NCBI GenBank assembly: GCA_027068975.1
Contig: JALXFN010000003.1
Span: 1-33,575 of the forward strand
From: Campylobacteraceae bacterium
GTDB lineage: Bacteria > Campylobacterota > Campylobacteria > Campylobacterales > Sulfurovaceae
DNA length: 33,575 nt
Direction: 5' to 3'
Shown piece after piece: positions 9,156 through 16,818 of the stretch (position 1 is its first letter; every line of letters begins with the position of its first letter). The translations under genes were made by a program, and so were the position numbers. A model generated the notes under the pieces. That model had not been told where the DNA came from. It worked only from the letters and a program-made list of their open reading frames with translations, and did not search any database.

Positions 9156-9608
9156 ATGGCAACAAGACACCAAGCAAGAACAGCAGTAGTAGGACTTTTA
9201 TATGCGTATGATTTAGGAAATGAAGAAATTTCTACCTTTACAGACATTATTTTAGAAGAAGATAAAATCCGTAACAAACAAAGAGAGTTCTCTCATGCTC
9301 TGTTTAATGGAACCATTAAAAATTTAGAAACCATTGATGCAGAGATTCAAAAACACCTCAAAGGATGGGACTATAACTCTATTGGAAAAGTAGAGAAGTC
9401 TATTATGCGTCTAGCAGCTTTTGAAATCATGATAGAGGGTACAGATAAGCGTATTATTATTAATGAAGCCATAGAGTTAGCAAAAGCATTAGCAGACGAT
9501 AAATCTCCACGTTTTATCAATGCTGTTTTAGATGCTATAGGTAAGGAAGAATCTGCTAATATTGAAAAGCCTGAAGAGAAAGAACTTCCAAAAGAGAAAC
9601 CAGAATAA
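9156..9608 (+). CDS. nusB: Transcription antitermination factor NusB
   Basis: NusB binds boxA RNA with NusE (S10) and prevents early termination in rRNA operons. The 150-residue sequence shows the expected N terminus MATRHQARTAVVGLLYAYD, the central LKGWDYNSIGKVEKSIMRLAAFEI and the C-terminal AIELAKALADDKSPRFINAVLD. A charged tail rich in Glu, Lys and Pro extends about 15 residues past the usual end. The gene follows ribH after a gap that holds two palindromic repeats. Confidence 0.95.
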   Translation: MATRHQARTAVVGLLYAYDLGNEEISTFTDIILEEDKIRNKQREFSHALFNGTIKNLETIDAEIQKHLKGWDYNSIGKVEKSIMRLAAFEIMIEGTDKRIIINEAIELAKALADDKSPRFINAVLDAIGKEESANIEKPEEKELPKEKPE

Positions 9609-9614
9609 AAAACT

Positions 9615-9635
9615 GTTCGATAAAATCGAACCTAC
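9615..9635 (-). repeat. REP-like element 5
   Basis: On the minus strand, GTAG is followed by GTTCGAT, a 3-base loop and ATCGAAC, a perfect 7-base stem. It starts 6 bases after the nusB stop and directly precedes the ribosome binding site of the next gene. Confidence 0.75.
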
Positions 9636-9646
9636 GAAGGAATGAA

Positions 9647-10618
9647 ATGCATACTCTATACAAATTATTCCTTCTATTTATACTTCTTCTACTCCCACTT
9701 TTTGCAAAAGAGATAAAACCAGCATTTATTATGAAAACAGAAGGTTTGGTCAATGACTTTGTACTTGATGGTATCTATTTATATGTTGGAACTGATGATG
9801 GAATGGTAGAGATTTTCAATATAAAAACAAGAAAAAAAGTAGATGAAATCTTTATAACAGCAGAAAAATCAGCCATGGGAGATTGGGTTAATCCTAAAAT
9901 ACTTTCAGTAGACAGAAACCGTGGCAAAACACTTATAGTTAGTTCATCTATAGGTGGTTATAGAAATGTTTGGATACATGATGGTAAAAAACTAAAACGT
10001 CTTATATCTACAGAAAAAAAGATAAGCATCAAAGAGGCGAGATTTGTAGATAAAGAAAATATTCTCTATGGAACATTGGCTTATGAAGTAGCCAACTACG
10101 CTTTAGGTGAGGGCTACAGAACCTACGAAAAGCAGGTTGAACAGAGTACTTTTTCAGACATGGTGTTAAGCGAAGACAAAAAGAGTTTTGTAACGGCAAG
10201 TGAGAGTGGGCAAGTAACTGTTATGGACGTAAAAACAGGTAAAATTTTAAAACAACCAAAGCCTCTAAATCTTGACAACATCTACAAACTTGACTACAAA
10301 AATGGAACCATTATTACAGCTGGTCAAGACCGAAGAGTAGGGGTCTATCCAAAAGATGCAAAGCCCTATTATCTAAAAAGTAACTTTTTGGTCTACTGTG
10401 CAGGGTTAAGTCCTAGTGGAAACATAGGTGTCTACTCTGCCAACGATAAGAACGATTTACAACTTTTTAATGTTAAAACAGGTAAAAAAACAGATACCCT
10501 AGTAGGACAAGACTCAGTCCCTTCAACCATAAAGTTTTTTAATGAAGATGGATTTTTTTCTGCAGGGTATGGATATAACATTTACTATTGGTATCTAAAA
10601 GAGATAAATGGAACGTAG
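9647..10618 (+). CDS. Periplasmic WD40-like beta-propeller protein
   Basis: The 323-residue product has a signal peptide (MHTLYKLFLLFILLLLPLFA) and then repeated blades with patterns such as LYVGTDDGMVEIFNIKTRKKV, SFVTASESGQVTVMDVKTGK and TAGQDRRVGVYPKD, typical of WD40-type propellers. Campylobacterota carry a periplasmic propeller of about this size, NapL, in nitrate reductase clusters. This gene could be related, but there are no nap genes here, so I do not name it. The ribosome binding site GAAGGA (9636-9641) abuts REP-like element 5. The biochemical role is unknown; propellers usually act as protein-binding scaffolds. Confidence 0.8.
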   Translation: MHTLYKLFLLFILLLLPLFAKEIKPAFIMKTEGLVNDFVLDGIYLYVGTDDGMVEIFNIKTRKKVDEIFITAEKSAMGDWVNPKILSVDRNRGKTLIVSSSIGGYRNVWIHDGKKLKRLISTEKKISIKEARFVDKENILYGTLAYEVANYALGEGYRTYEKQVEQSTFSDMVLSEDKKSFVTASESGQVTVMDVKTGKILKQPKPLNLDNIYKLDYKNGTIITAGQDRRVGVYPKDAKPYYLKSNFLVYCAGLSPSGNIGVYSANDKNDLQLFNVKTGKKTDTLVGQDSVPSTIKFFNEDGFFSAGYGYNIYYWYLKEINGT

Positions 10619-10663
10619 AGTCGATTCATCGTCCGAAATCTAAAGATTTTAATCAAAGCATAG

Positions 10664-10669
10664 TATAAT
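10664..10669 (+). promoter_or_regulatory. Candidate -10 box for mqnC
   Basis: TATAAT lies in TAGTATAATC, 25 bases before the mqnC ATG, with an AT-rich upstream stretch and no clear -35. Confidence 0.5.
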
Positions 10670-10694
10670 CACAAATTATAAAATAAGGATAAAA

Positions 10695-11756
10695 ATGAGT
10701 GCCTTAAACAACAAAAGAATGACCATAGATGAAGCTGTGGAGCTAATTGAAAAAGCAGACCTCAAAACGCTTGGACGTATGGCAACCGAGATGAAAAAAA
10801 AGTTACATCCAAAAGGTGTAACTACCTTTGTGGTTGATAGAAACATAAACTATACCAATATCTGTTGGGTTGACTGTAAATTTTGTGCCTTTTATACTCA
10901 TGAGAAAAAAGAAGATGCTTATATTTTAACTTTTGATGAGATAGATGAGAAGATAGATGAACTCATTGCTATTGGTGGAACACAGATTCTTTTTCAAGGT
11001 GGGGTTCACCCAAAACTTCAGATTGAGTGGTATGAAGATTTAGTAGAGCATATTCATAATAAGTACCCAACCATTACTATTCATGGATTTTCGGCTATTG
11101 AGATAGACTACATCGCAGGGCGTTCTAAGCTTTCAGTTTCAGAGGTACTTGCACGTCTAAAAGCAAAGGGGTTAAGCTCTATTCCTGGTGCTGGAGCAGA
11201 GATACTCTCTGATAGAGTTCGTGATATTATTGCTCCTAAAAAATTGGGGACAGAAAAATGGTTAGAGGTTCATCGTGAAGCTCATAAGCTTGGTATAAAG
11301 TCGACTGCTACCATGATGTATGGAACAGTTGAAACAACACGCGAGATAGTAGAGCATTGGGACTATGTGCGTAAACTTCAAGATGAAACAGGTGGATTTA
11401 GAGCCTTTATTATGTGGTCTTACCAAAGTGACCACACGCAGTTAAAACGTGAGTTACCAACTATATCTAAAAGTACACCAAATCAGTATTTGCGTTATTT
11501 GGCAGTAGCAAGGCTATTTTTAGACAATGTTCCCAATATTCAAAGCTCATGGGTTACTCAAGGAAGCTATATTGGTCAAATGGCTTTAAAGTTTGGAGCC
11601 AATGATTTAGGTTCAACCATGATGGAAGAAAATGTTGTTTCAGCAGCAGGAGCTGCCAACTCTATGAACCAAAAAGAGATGATAGAGCTTATTCGTGATG
11701 TAGGTGAACACCCTGCAAAGCGTAATACAGCTTATGAGATTTTGGAGAGGTTTTAA
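10695..11756 (+). CDS. mqnC: Cyclic dehypoxanthinyl futalosine synthase
   Basis: MqnC is the radical SAM enzyme that cyclises dehypoxanthine futalosine in the futalosine route to menaquinone, the quinone used by Campylobacterota. The 353-residue protein carries the radical SAM Cys motif CWVDCKFC (CxxxCxxC), preceded by VDRNINYTNI, with GGTQILFQGGVHP, SIPGAGAEILSDRVR and a C-terminal GANDLGSTMMEENVVSAAG. These features separate it from MqnE and from CofH/CofG relatives. It is followed after 3 bases by the M16-family gene, so both are probably co-transcribed. Confidence 0.93.
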   Translation: MSALNNKRMTIDEAVELIEKADLKTLGRMATEMKKKLHPKGVTTFVVDRNINYTNICWVDCKFCAFYTHEKKEDAYILTFDEIDEKIDELIAIGGTQILFQGGVHPKLQIEWYEDLVEHIHNKYPTITIHGFSAIEIDYIAGRSKLSVSEVLARLKAKGLSSIPGAGAEILSDRVRDIIAPKKLGTEKWLEVHREAHKLGIKSTATMMYGTVETTREIVEHWDYVRKLQDETGGFRAFIMWSYQSDHTQLKRELPTISKSTPNQYLRYLAVARLFLDNVPNIQSSWVTQGSYIGQMALKFGANDLGSTMMEENVVSAAGAANSMNQKEMIELIRDVGEHPAKRNTAYEILERF

Positions 11757-11759
11757 CAG

Positions 11760-13058
11760 ATGAAAAAAATAATAATTTTACTAATAACAATACAAGGAAT
11801 ATTAATGAGTGCAACCGTCAACCCTATAAAAATAGATAATGTAAAAGTCCCCTTTATATTTGAAGAGGATAAAAATTTACCTATTATTTCAATGCAACTC
11901 ATATTTAAAAACTCTGGCTCACTTACTGATAGTAAAGATGGTTTAGTCAAGTTAACATCTAAACTTTTAAATGAGGGAACGAAAAAAGATGGAAGTGCAG
12001 GGTTCTCTACAAAGTTAGAGAGTAGAGCCATAGGGCTTTCAGCACATGCTGGAAAAGAGACGTTTGTCATAGAACTTGGCTCTTTAAAGAGTGAGTTTCC
12101 AAAAGGTATAGCGTTACTAAAAGAGCTTTTAAAAGACCCTAACTATAGTGATGAAACATTAAAAAAAATAAAGACACAAACCATAGGCTCTTTAAAAAGA
12201 AAAGAGAGTGATTTTGACTATATATCATCTTTAAAAATGAAATCTATGATTTTTCCAAACACCCCTTTGGCAAAAGCCAGTTTAGGAACGGTTGAGAGTG
12301 TTAACTCTATTGAATTAGCAGATATCAAAAAACATATTGCTGAACATTTAGGTTTAGAAAATGCCATAGTAGTTATGGGTGGTGATATCGGTATGGAAGA
12401 GGCATTTAAGTTAGCAGGGCAAGTGCTTTTAGAACTCCCTCATGTAAAAAGTGAAGATATAAAACCAATGAAAGCAGTAGGAACTAAGCAGATAAAAAAG
12501 AGCATAGTAAAAAGTGAACAAGCTTATGTTTATTTTGGAGCCCCTTTAGCTGTACCTTATGACTCAAAAGAGCGTTACCTTAGCCAAGTGGCATCGTTTA
12601 TTTTAGGTAGTTCTGGTTTTGGTTCACGCCTAATGGAAGAGATAAGAGTTAAAAAAGGTCTAGCTTACTCTGCATATAGTCGTTTTAACATAAACAAAAC
12701 ACACTCATACTTCTCTGGTTATCTACAGACTAAAGTAGAGTCAGGTGACGAGGCAGTAAAAGTAGTAAAAGATGTAGTTCAACTCTTTTTAGACAAAGGT
12801 GTAACAGCCGAAGAGTTACACTCTGCACAACAGTTTCTACTAGGTTCAGAACCTCTTAGAAATGAAACCCTATCTCAACGTCTTGGACGAGCTTTTCAAG
12901 AGTATTACGCAGAGCGACCATTGGGTTCATCGGCAGAAGATTTGAAAAAAATAGAAGCTATGACACTAGACGAACTTAACAGTTTTATAAAAAAACATAA
13001 AGAGATAGCTGAGATTTCTTTTTCTGTGGTGACGGGTGAGGGTGAAGGGAAGAAGTAG
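11760..13058 (+). CDS. M16-family peptidase homologue lacking the zinc-binding motif
   Basis: The 432-residue protein has a short signal peptide and two M16 domains. The N-terminal position where active M16 enzymes carry HxxEH reads GLVKLTSKLLNEGT (residues 61-74), without the two His and Glu residues, so it cannot bind zinc in the usual way. The C-terminal half keeps the partner-domain signature GFGSRLMEEIRVKKGLAYS with Arg and Tyr that help substrate binding. It therefore resembles the non-catalytic subunit of two-subunit M16B peptidases, yet no catalytic partner lies beside it. It is probably periplasmic. Coupling to mqnC is by spacing only. Confidence 0.88.
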   Translation: MKKIIILLITIQGILMSATVNPIKIDNVKVPFIFEEDKNLPIISMQLIFKNSGSLTDSKDGLVKLTSKLLNEGTKKDGSAGFSTKLESRAIGLSAHAGKETFVIELGSLKSEFPKGIALLKELLKDPNYSDETLKKIKTQTIGSLKRKESDFDYISSLKMKSMIFPNTPLAKASLGTVESVNSIELADIKKHIAEHLGLENAIVVMGGDIGMEEAFKLAGQVLLELPHVKSEDIKPMKAVGTKQIKKSIVKSEQAYVYFGAPLAVPYDSKERYLSQVASFILGSSGFGSRLMEEIRVKKGLAYSAYSRFNINKTHSYFSGYLQTKVESGDEAVKVVKDVVQLFLDKGVTAEELHSAQQFLLGSEPLRNETLSQRLGRAFQEYYAERPLGSSAEDLKKIEAMTLDELNSFIKKHKEIAEISFSVVTGEGEGKK

Positions 13059-13077
13059 ATTTAAGCTTCTTTTCTTA

Positions 13078-13142
13078 AGCTATGGTGTCAGACCCCAAAT
13101 AGATAACAAAACTTAAACTAGTATAAAAACATTAGAATTTGA
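13078..13142. repeat. Direct repeat A flanking the RelB/YafQ cassette
   Basis: This 65-base stretch aligns without gaps to 13758-13822 with 51 matches (about 78 percent). The shared core is ACCCCAAATAGA. The two copies bracket the intact toxin-antitoxin pair on both sides. Confidence 0.75.
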
Positions 13143-13199
13143 TTATACAAAAAAGAAAAGCTTTACTTTAACTTTATTTATTTTATATACGATTTGGGA

Positions 13200-13205
13200 T
13201 ATAAT
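13200..13205 (+). promoter_or_regulatory. Candidate -10 box for the RelB/YafQ operon
   Basis: TATAAT lies 28 bases before the ATG at 13234. The 8-base palindrome CAATATTG (13217-13224) next to the ribosome binding site could be part of an autoregulatory operator. Confidence 0.5.
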
Positions 13206-13233
13206 AGTTCAATAATCAATATTGGAGAAAATC

Positions 13234-13485
13234 ATGAAAACACAAACAACCATACGTGTAGATGAGTTAAATTATCAATTAGCTAAAGAGATTTTAGCCA
13301 AAATAGGATTGAGCTATTCACAAGCCATTAGTGTCTTTAACAACATGATAGTAATGAATAATGGTTTACCTTTTGATGTAAAAATTCCTAATAAAGAGAC
13401 AGAAAAAGCATTAAAAGAGCTAGAAAATAGAGAGGGTAAAAGCTTTAAAAATGTAGATGATTTATTTGCTGATTTGGACAAATAG
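13234..13485 (+). CDS. RelB/DinJ-family antitoxin
   Basis: This is the antitoxin of a type II pair and the likely DNA-binding autorepressor. The N-terminal ribbon-helix-helix reads KTQTTIRVDELNYQLAKEILAKIGLSYSQAISVF, with the DinJ-type ending GLPFDVKIPN, and the flexible C-terminal part would wrap the toxin. I chose ATG at 13234 (83 residues) rather than the TTG at 13222 because GGAGAA (13224-13229) is correctly placed for it and RHH domains start directly with this strand. The stop codon is immediately followed by the toxin ATG. Confidence 0.9.
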   Translation: MKTQTTIRVDELNYQLAKEILAKIGLSYSQAISVFNNMIVMNNGLPFDVKIPNKETEKALKELENREGKSFKNVDDLFADLDK

Positions 13486-13758
13486 ATGTATGAAATATTT
13501 AGAACAAGTAGTTTTAAAAAAGATTACAAAAAACTCTCTATGCAAGACAGAGAGATAGTTAAAGAGGTTGTTACTATTTTAGCAAAGGGAGAGGAATTAG
13601 CACAAGAGTATAAAGACCATAAACTTATTGGTAACTATCTTGGGTGTAGAGAGTGTCATCTTCGACCTGATTTATTATTGATTTATAGAATTGACAATAA
13701 TATTTTAGAATTAGCCTTGACTAGAGTTGGTAGTCACTCTAAATTATTTGGGAAATGA
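13486..13758 (+). CDS. YafQ-family mRNA interferase toxin
   Basis: The 90-residue RelE-superfamily protein matches the YafQ subgroup, ribosome-dependent endoribonucleases. Visible residues corresponding to the E. coli active site are His-45, His-58, Asp-62, His-84 and Phe-88 in DHKL, RECHLRPD and GSHSKLF. Where E. coli has Trp after the Asp, this protein has Leu. The gene starts directly after the antitoxin stop (TAGATG), indicating coupled translation. It appears intact and therefore probably functional. Confidence 0.92.
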   Translation: MYEIFRTSSFKKDYKKLSMQDREIVKEVVTILAKGEELAQEYKDHKLIGNYLGCRECHLRPDLLLIYRIDNNILELALTRVGSHSKLFGK

Positions 13759-13822
13759 GCTACAGTGATAAACCCCAAATAGACAATAAATCTTAAAATA
13801 ATATAACAACATTTAGATTTGA
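13758..13822. repeat. Direct repeat B flanking the RelB/YafQ cassette
   Basis: This is the partner of repeat A, same length and orientation, beginning at the last base of the toxin stop codon. On the minus strand its distal part encodes the last residues of the HigB remnant. Confidence 0.75.
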
Positions 13823-13933
13823 CCAATGGGCTTTTAGCACCTCATGATGCCATGCTTCAAGTGCTGATTGACTATCTTGGTAATTTGGCTGTTCATAAAA
13901 TGCTCTTAAAGTGCTTTTTGCTATTACTCTTAT
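13793..13933 (-). pseudogene. Remnant of a HigB-type toxin gene, truncated
   Basis: The minus-strand frame encodes 46 residues beginning RVIAKSTLRAFYE and continuing SALEAWHHEVLKAHWSN, the N-terminal half of HigB-family mRNA interferases. The codon where the start should be is ATA (13931-13933), and the frame stops after NLNVVILF, inside direct repeat B, so the RNA-cleaving C-terminal half is gone. No HigA antitoxin is visible nearby. It lies between the intact YafQ gene and the DUF1778 gene. Family assignment is by recognisable motif only. Confidence 0.7.
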
Positions 13934-14095
13934 AAGAAGAGTATAGTAATGTTACCATTATGGTGACTTTAAAGCTGGAGTGTTTATTGGAAATAATAAT
14001 ATTGAAACTCCTCTAGAGCATAAGTTCTACGAGATTTAAAGTTAAGTTTTTAATCAATAAAAGTGCCAAAATGGCACATATAAAAGGAGATACCT
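13823..14095. other. Gene-poor spacer between toxin-antitoxin modules
   Basis: Apart from the HigB remnant this stretch holds no complete gene. A short plus-strand frame at 13950-14039 encodes HYGDFKAGVFIGNNNIE and ends EHKFYEI; it looks protein-like but I do not recognise it. The 3' end carries the operator and ribosome binding site of the DUF1778 gene. Confidence 0.5.
14063..14077. promoter_or_regulatory. Palindrome upstream of the DUF1778 antitoxin
   Basis: Perfect 6-base arms GTGCCA and TGGCAC around AAA lie 18 bases before the antitoxin ATG. The position suits an autoregulatory operator bound by the ribbon-helix-helix antitoxin. Confidence 0.6.
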
Positions 14096-14365
14096 ATGAA
14101 TGCAAATACTCCTCGTATAACAGCAAGAGTAGATTTTGATACACAAGAGCTTTTGTCTAAAGCAGCAGCTATTGTTGGAATATCTAGTATTAATTCATTT
14201 GTTTTGAATGCTGCAATTGAAAAAGCAAAGAATATTATTCAAAAAGAGAATACCTTAAAACTGAGCCACAGAGATGCCATGTTGCTTGTTAAAGTACTTG
14301 ACGAACCTACGTCAAACCCACGACTAAAACAGGCAATGAAAAACTATAAGACTAAAACTCAATGA
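14096..14365 (+). CDS. DUF1778 (TacA-like) antitoxin
   Basis: The 89-residue protein has the DUF1778 ribbon-helix-helix start PRITARVDFDTQELLSKAAAIVGISSINSFVLNAA, followed by a linker and the C-terminal toxin-binding part (SHRDAMLLVKVLDEP). Such proteins neutralise GNAT acetyltransferase toxins that modify aminoacyl-tRNA. AAAGGAG is well placed before the ATG. Its stop overlaps the start of the toxin reading frame (ATGA at 14362). Because that toxin is broken, this antitoxin is probably an orphan. Confidence 0.88.
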   Translation: MNANTPRITARVDFDTQELLSKAAAIVGISSINSFVLNAAIEKAKNIIQKENTLKLSHRDAMLLVKVLDEPTSNPRLKQAMKNYKTKTQ

Positions 14366-14845
14366 TAAGTATAGCTCTTGACAAAAATAGACACGATAGA
14401 AAGCGTTTTGATTGTGGTGTAAAAGAGTTAAATACCTACTTACAGATGATGGCGAATCAGCAATCTTCTAAAGACAATACTCGAACTTTTGTTTTAGAAG
14501 ATGAAAAAAATCCACAATTTATTATACGCTAACTATGGCTACTATAGATTTAAATTCTCTACCTTTAAATCTACAGAAAAAATATCATAATGCAACTACA
14601 GCAGGGCTTATTGCACGTTTAGATGTTGACAAAAGATATAAAGGAGAAGGTTTTGGAGAATGGTTGTTGATGTATTAGAAAGACTTTTAGATGCTAGTGA
14701 TTCTGTGGCTTTTCCCTTGATTGTTGTTGATGCAAAAGATGGAGTTGCTGAGTTTTATGAAAAGTTTGGTTTCTTGACTCTATTAGATGAAGACAATAAG
14801 TTGTTTATTACAATTGACAGCGTTCGGAAAAGTTTTAAAGATTAA
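14362..14845 (+). pseudogene. TacT-like GNAT toxin gene broken by two frameshifts
   Basis: The first frame begins ISIALDKNRHDRKRFDCGVKELN, the typical start of TacT-type toxins, and stops at 14530-14532. The homology continues in a second frame from about 14520 (YYTLTMATIDLNSLP, then the acetyl-CoA region GLIARLDVDKRYKGEGFGEWLL), which stops at 14676-14678. A third frame from about 14669 gives DVLERLLDAS, VVDAK and EFYEKFGF to the end at 14845. Joined, the three parts give a full-length toxin with the catalytic Tyr region intact. Two independent frame changes make decay much more likely than programmed frameshifting. A sequencing error at both sites is possible but less likely. Confidence 0.85.
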
Positions 14846-14985
14846 CAAAGTTAGAAAATATAAAAACCATTACAATTTGACATATTTTTATCTATTTCTA
14901 GGTTTCTGTGTTACAATAGACTTTTTGTATATCTCTATAGGATTATACAAGAAGTCTAAAATTCCAATTTTAAAAGGAGTAGCGT

Positions 14986-16773
14986 ATGCAAGAAGCCAAA
15001 GCACTGTTTCAAAAGTTAAAAATTACCTCTTTACTTGATTTGGCTCTGCTTATTCCTACTTCATACAACAATACTACGCTCTCTTCTAGCATTCAAATAG
15101 GAGAGACACAAGTTTTTGAAGCTACTGTTGATGAGGTTTCAAACTTTAATGGAAAACTTCGTATTACTTTCTATCTGCCTCAATTTAATACCCTTTTAGT
15201 CTCTATGTTTTTTCGAGTTACTCCCTATCATCATAAGCTCTATACTCATGGTTCACGGCATTATATTCAAGGTAGAGTTGAGGAGTATAGAGGTACACTT
15301 CAGATGAACCAAGCCAAATCACTTAAGCGTGTAGGGCAGATAATCCCTAAATATAGCACTACACTAAAAGAGAGTAGCATACGCTCTTTAATAGAGTTCT
15401 ATATTACAGAGAAAAATCTTTTAGCCGAGGGGTTAGACCAAAGAGAGGTTGCTACGTTGATGGGGCTTCATTATCCTCAAAATTTAGAGCAGGTTAAAAA
15501 CTATGACCCTGAGGTTTTAAAATTTATAGAGGCTTTTAACCATATGAAAAAGCTCAAAGGTAAAAGAGCCGATTTTCCTGCACTAAAAGCTCTGAATGGT
15601 GAGCTTATTCCTTTTGTAAAGTCTCTTCCTTTTCAGTTGACCAAAGAGCAACAAGCCGTTATCTATGAAGTACAACAAGATTTAAAATCAGATAAAAAAG
15701 CTGCAAAACGTCTAGTCATAGGTGATGTTGGGTCTGGTAAAACCATGGTTATTTTAGCTGCTGCTGTTATGGCTCATCCTCATAAAAGTATGCTTATGGC
15801 TCCTACTTCACTACTTGCACTGCAGTTATATGAAGAGGCAGTGAAACATCTACCTAAAGAGATGAGCATCGCTTTGGTAATGCAGGGTAAAAATGAGGGA
15901 GACTACTTAACGGCTGATTTTATTATAGGAACTCATGCTCTACTCTTTAAAGAAGATTTACCTCAAGTTCCGTTGGTCATGGTCGATGAACAGCACCGTT
16001 TTGGAACCAAACAGAGAGCTTTGCTTGAAAATATGATGGCAAAAGGGGAGAAAAAACCTCACTACTTACAGTTTTCAGCCACGCCTATTCCTAGAACCCA
16101 AGCGATGATGCAGTCTGAGTTGATAGATGTGAGCCTTATAACCTCTACGCCATTTGAGAAAGATATAACAACAAGAGTAGTTGACAAGGGTGATTTTTCT
16201 GAACTGTTAGAAGATATAAAAGATGAGATAGCTCAAGAGCATCAAGTTTTGATTATCTACCCTTTGGTAGAGGAGAGTAAAGAGATACCTTACCAATCAC
16301 TAGATGAAGGTCGTGGTTTTTGGGAGAAGAAGTTTGATAATGTCTATGTGACGCATGGAAAAGATAAAAATAAAGAGAAAATTTTAGAAGAGTTTAGAGA
16401 TAAGGGTGATATTCTTTTAGCTACAACTGTAGTAGAAGTGGGTATCTCTTTGCCTCGTTTGACACTTATAGTCATTGTTGGAGCAGAGCGTTTAGGCTTG
16501 GCAACACTCCATCAGTTACGGGGAAGAGTAGGTCGTCTTGGGCTAAAAAGTTGGTGTTATCTCTTTACCAATAACAAGAAGAATGGTCGTTTAAGCTCCT
16601 TTACCCAAACCATGAGTGGTTTTGAGATAGCAAAGCTTGATTTGAAGTTTAGAAACTCAGGGGACATTGTAGATGGTACCATTCAAAGTGGAATGCAGTT
16701 TAAGTGGTTAGACTTGGCTGAAGATGAACATATTGTAAAAGTAGCAAAAGAGCGTGTAAATAGTTTATTTTAA
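14986..16773 (+). CDS. recG: ATP-dependent DNA helicase RecG
   Basis: RecG remodels stalled replication forks and branch-migrates Holliday junctions. The 595-residue protein has the wedge/OB-like N-terminal region, then Walker A GDVGSGKT (residues 246-253), DEQH (334-337), SATPIPRT, and the superfamily 2 C-terminal motifs TTVVEVGISLP and QLRGRVGR. It is about 100 residues shorter than the E. coli protein, which is usual in Campylobacterota, whose RecG has a reduced N terminus. AAAGGAG precedes the ATG. It stands between the toxin-antitoxin area and the LPS locus. Confidence 0.95.
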   Translation: MQEAKALFQKLKITSLLDLALLIPTSYNNTTLSSSIQIGETQVFEATVDEVSNFNGKLRITFYLPQFNTLLVSMFFRVTPYHHKLYTHGSRHYIQGRVEEYRGTLQMNQAKSLKRVGQIIPKYSTTLKESSIRSLIEFYITEKNLLAEGLDQREVATLMGLHYPQNLEQVKNYDPEVLKFIEAFNHMKKLKGKRADFPALKALNGELIPFVKSLPFQLTKEQQAVIYEVQQDLKSDKKAAKRLVIGDVGSGKTMVILAAAVMAHPHKSMLMAPTSLLALQLYEEAVKHLPKEMSIALVMQGKNEGDYLTADFIIGTHALLFKEDLPQVPLVMVDEQHRFGTKQRALLENMMAKGEKKPHYLQFSATPIPRTQAMMQSELIDVSLITSTPFEKDITTRVVDKGDFSELLEDIKDEIAQEHQVLIIYPLVEESKEIPYQSLDEGRGFWEKKFDNVYVTHGKDKNKEKILEEFRDKGDILLATTVVEVGISLPRLTLIVIVGAERLGLATLHQLRGRVGRLGLKSWCYLFTNNKKNGRLSSFTQTMSGFEIAKLDLKFRNSGDIVDGTIQSGMQFKWLDLAEDEHIVKVAKERVNSLF

Positions 16774-16806
16774 AGCTTTTAAACGCTATATATAGGAAAG
16801 TAAAGC

Positions 16807-16812
16807 TATAAT
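16807..16812 (+). promoter_or_regulatory. Candidate -10 box very close to the hldD start
   Basis: TATAAT ends 6 bases before the hldD ATG, so transcription would begin at or near the A of the start codon. No ribosome binding site is at normal distance, and the frame is closed by TAA at 16801-16803, which rules out an upstream start. Confidence 0.45.
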
Positions 16813-16818
16813 CTAGTT

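Noticed and set aside
13049-13076. Possible terminator after the M16-family gene
   Set aside because: Only a 6-base AAGAAG/CTTCTT stem spans the stop codon, too weak to call.
14362-14845. Programmed frameshifting of the GNAT toxin
   Set aside because: Two separate shifts would be needed, neither at a classic slippery heptamer; gene decay is simpler.
14787-15038. 83-residue plus-strand frame between the toxin pseudogene and recG
   Set aside because: It overlaps both genes in another frame and shows no recognisable domain; the recG start has a clear ribosome binding site.
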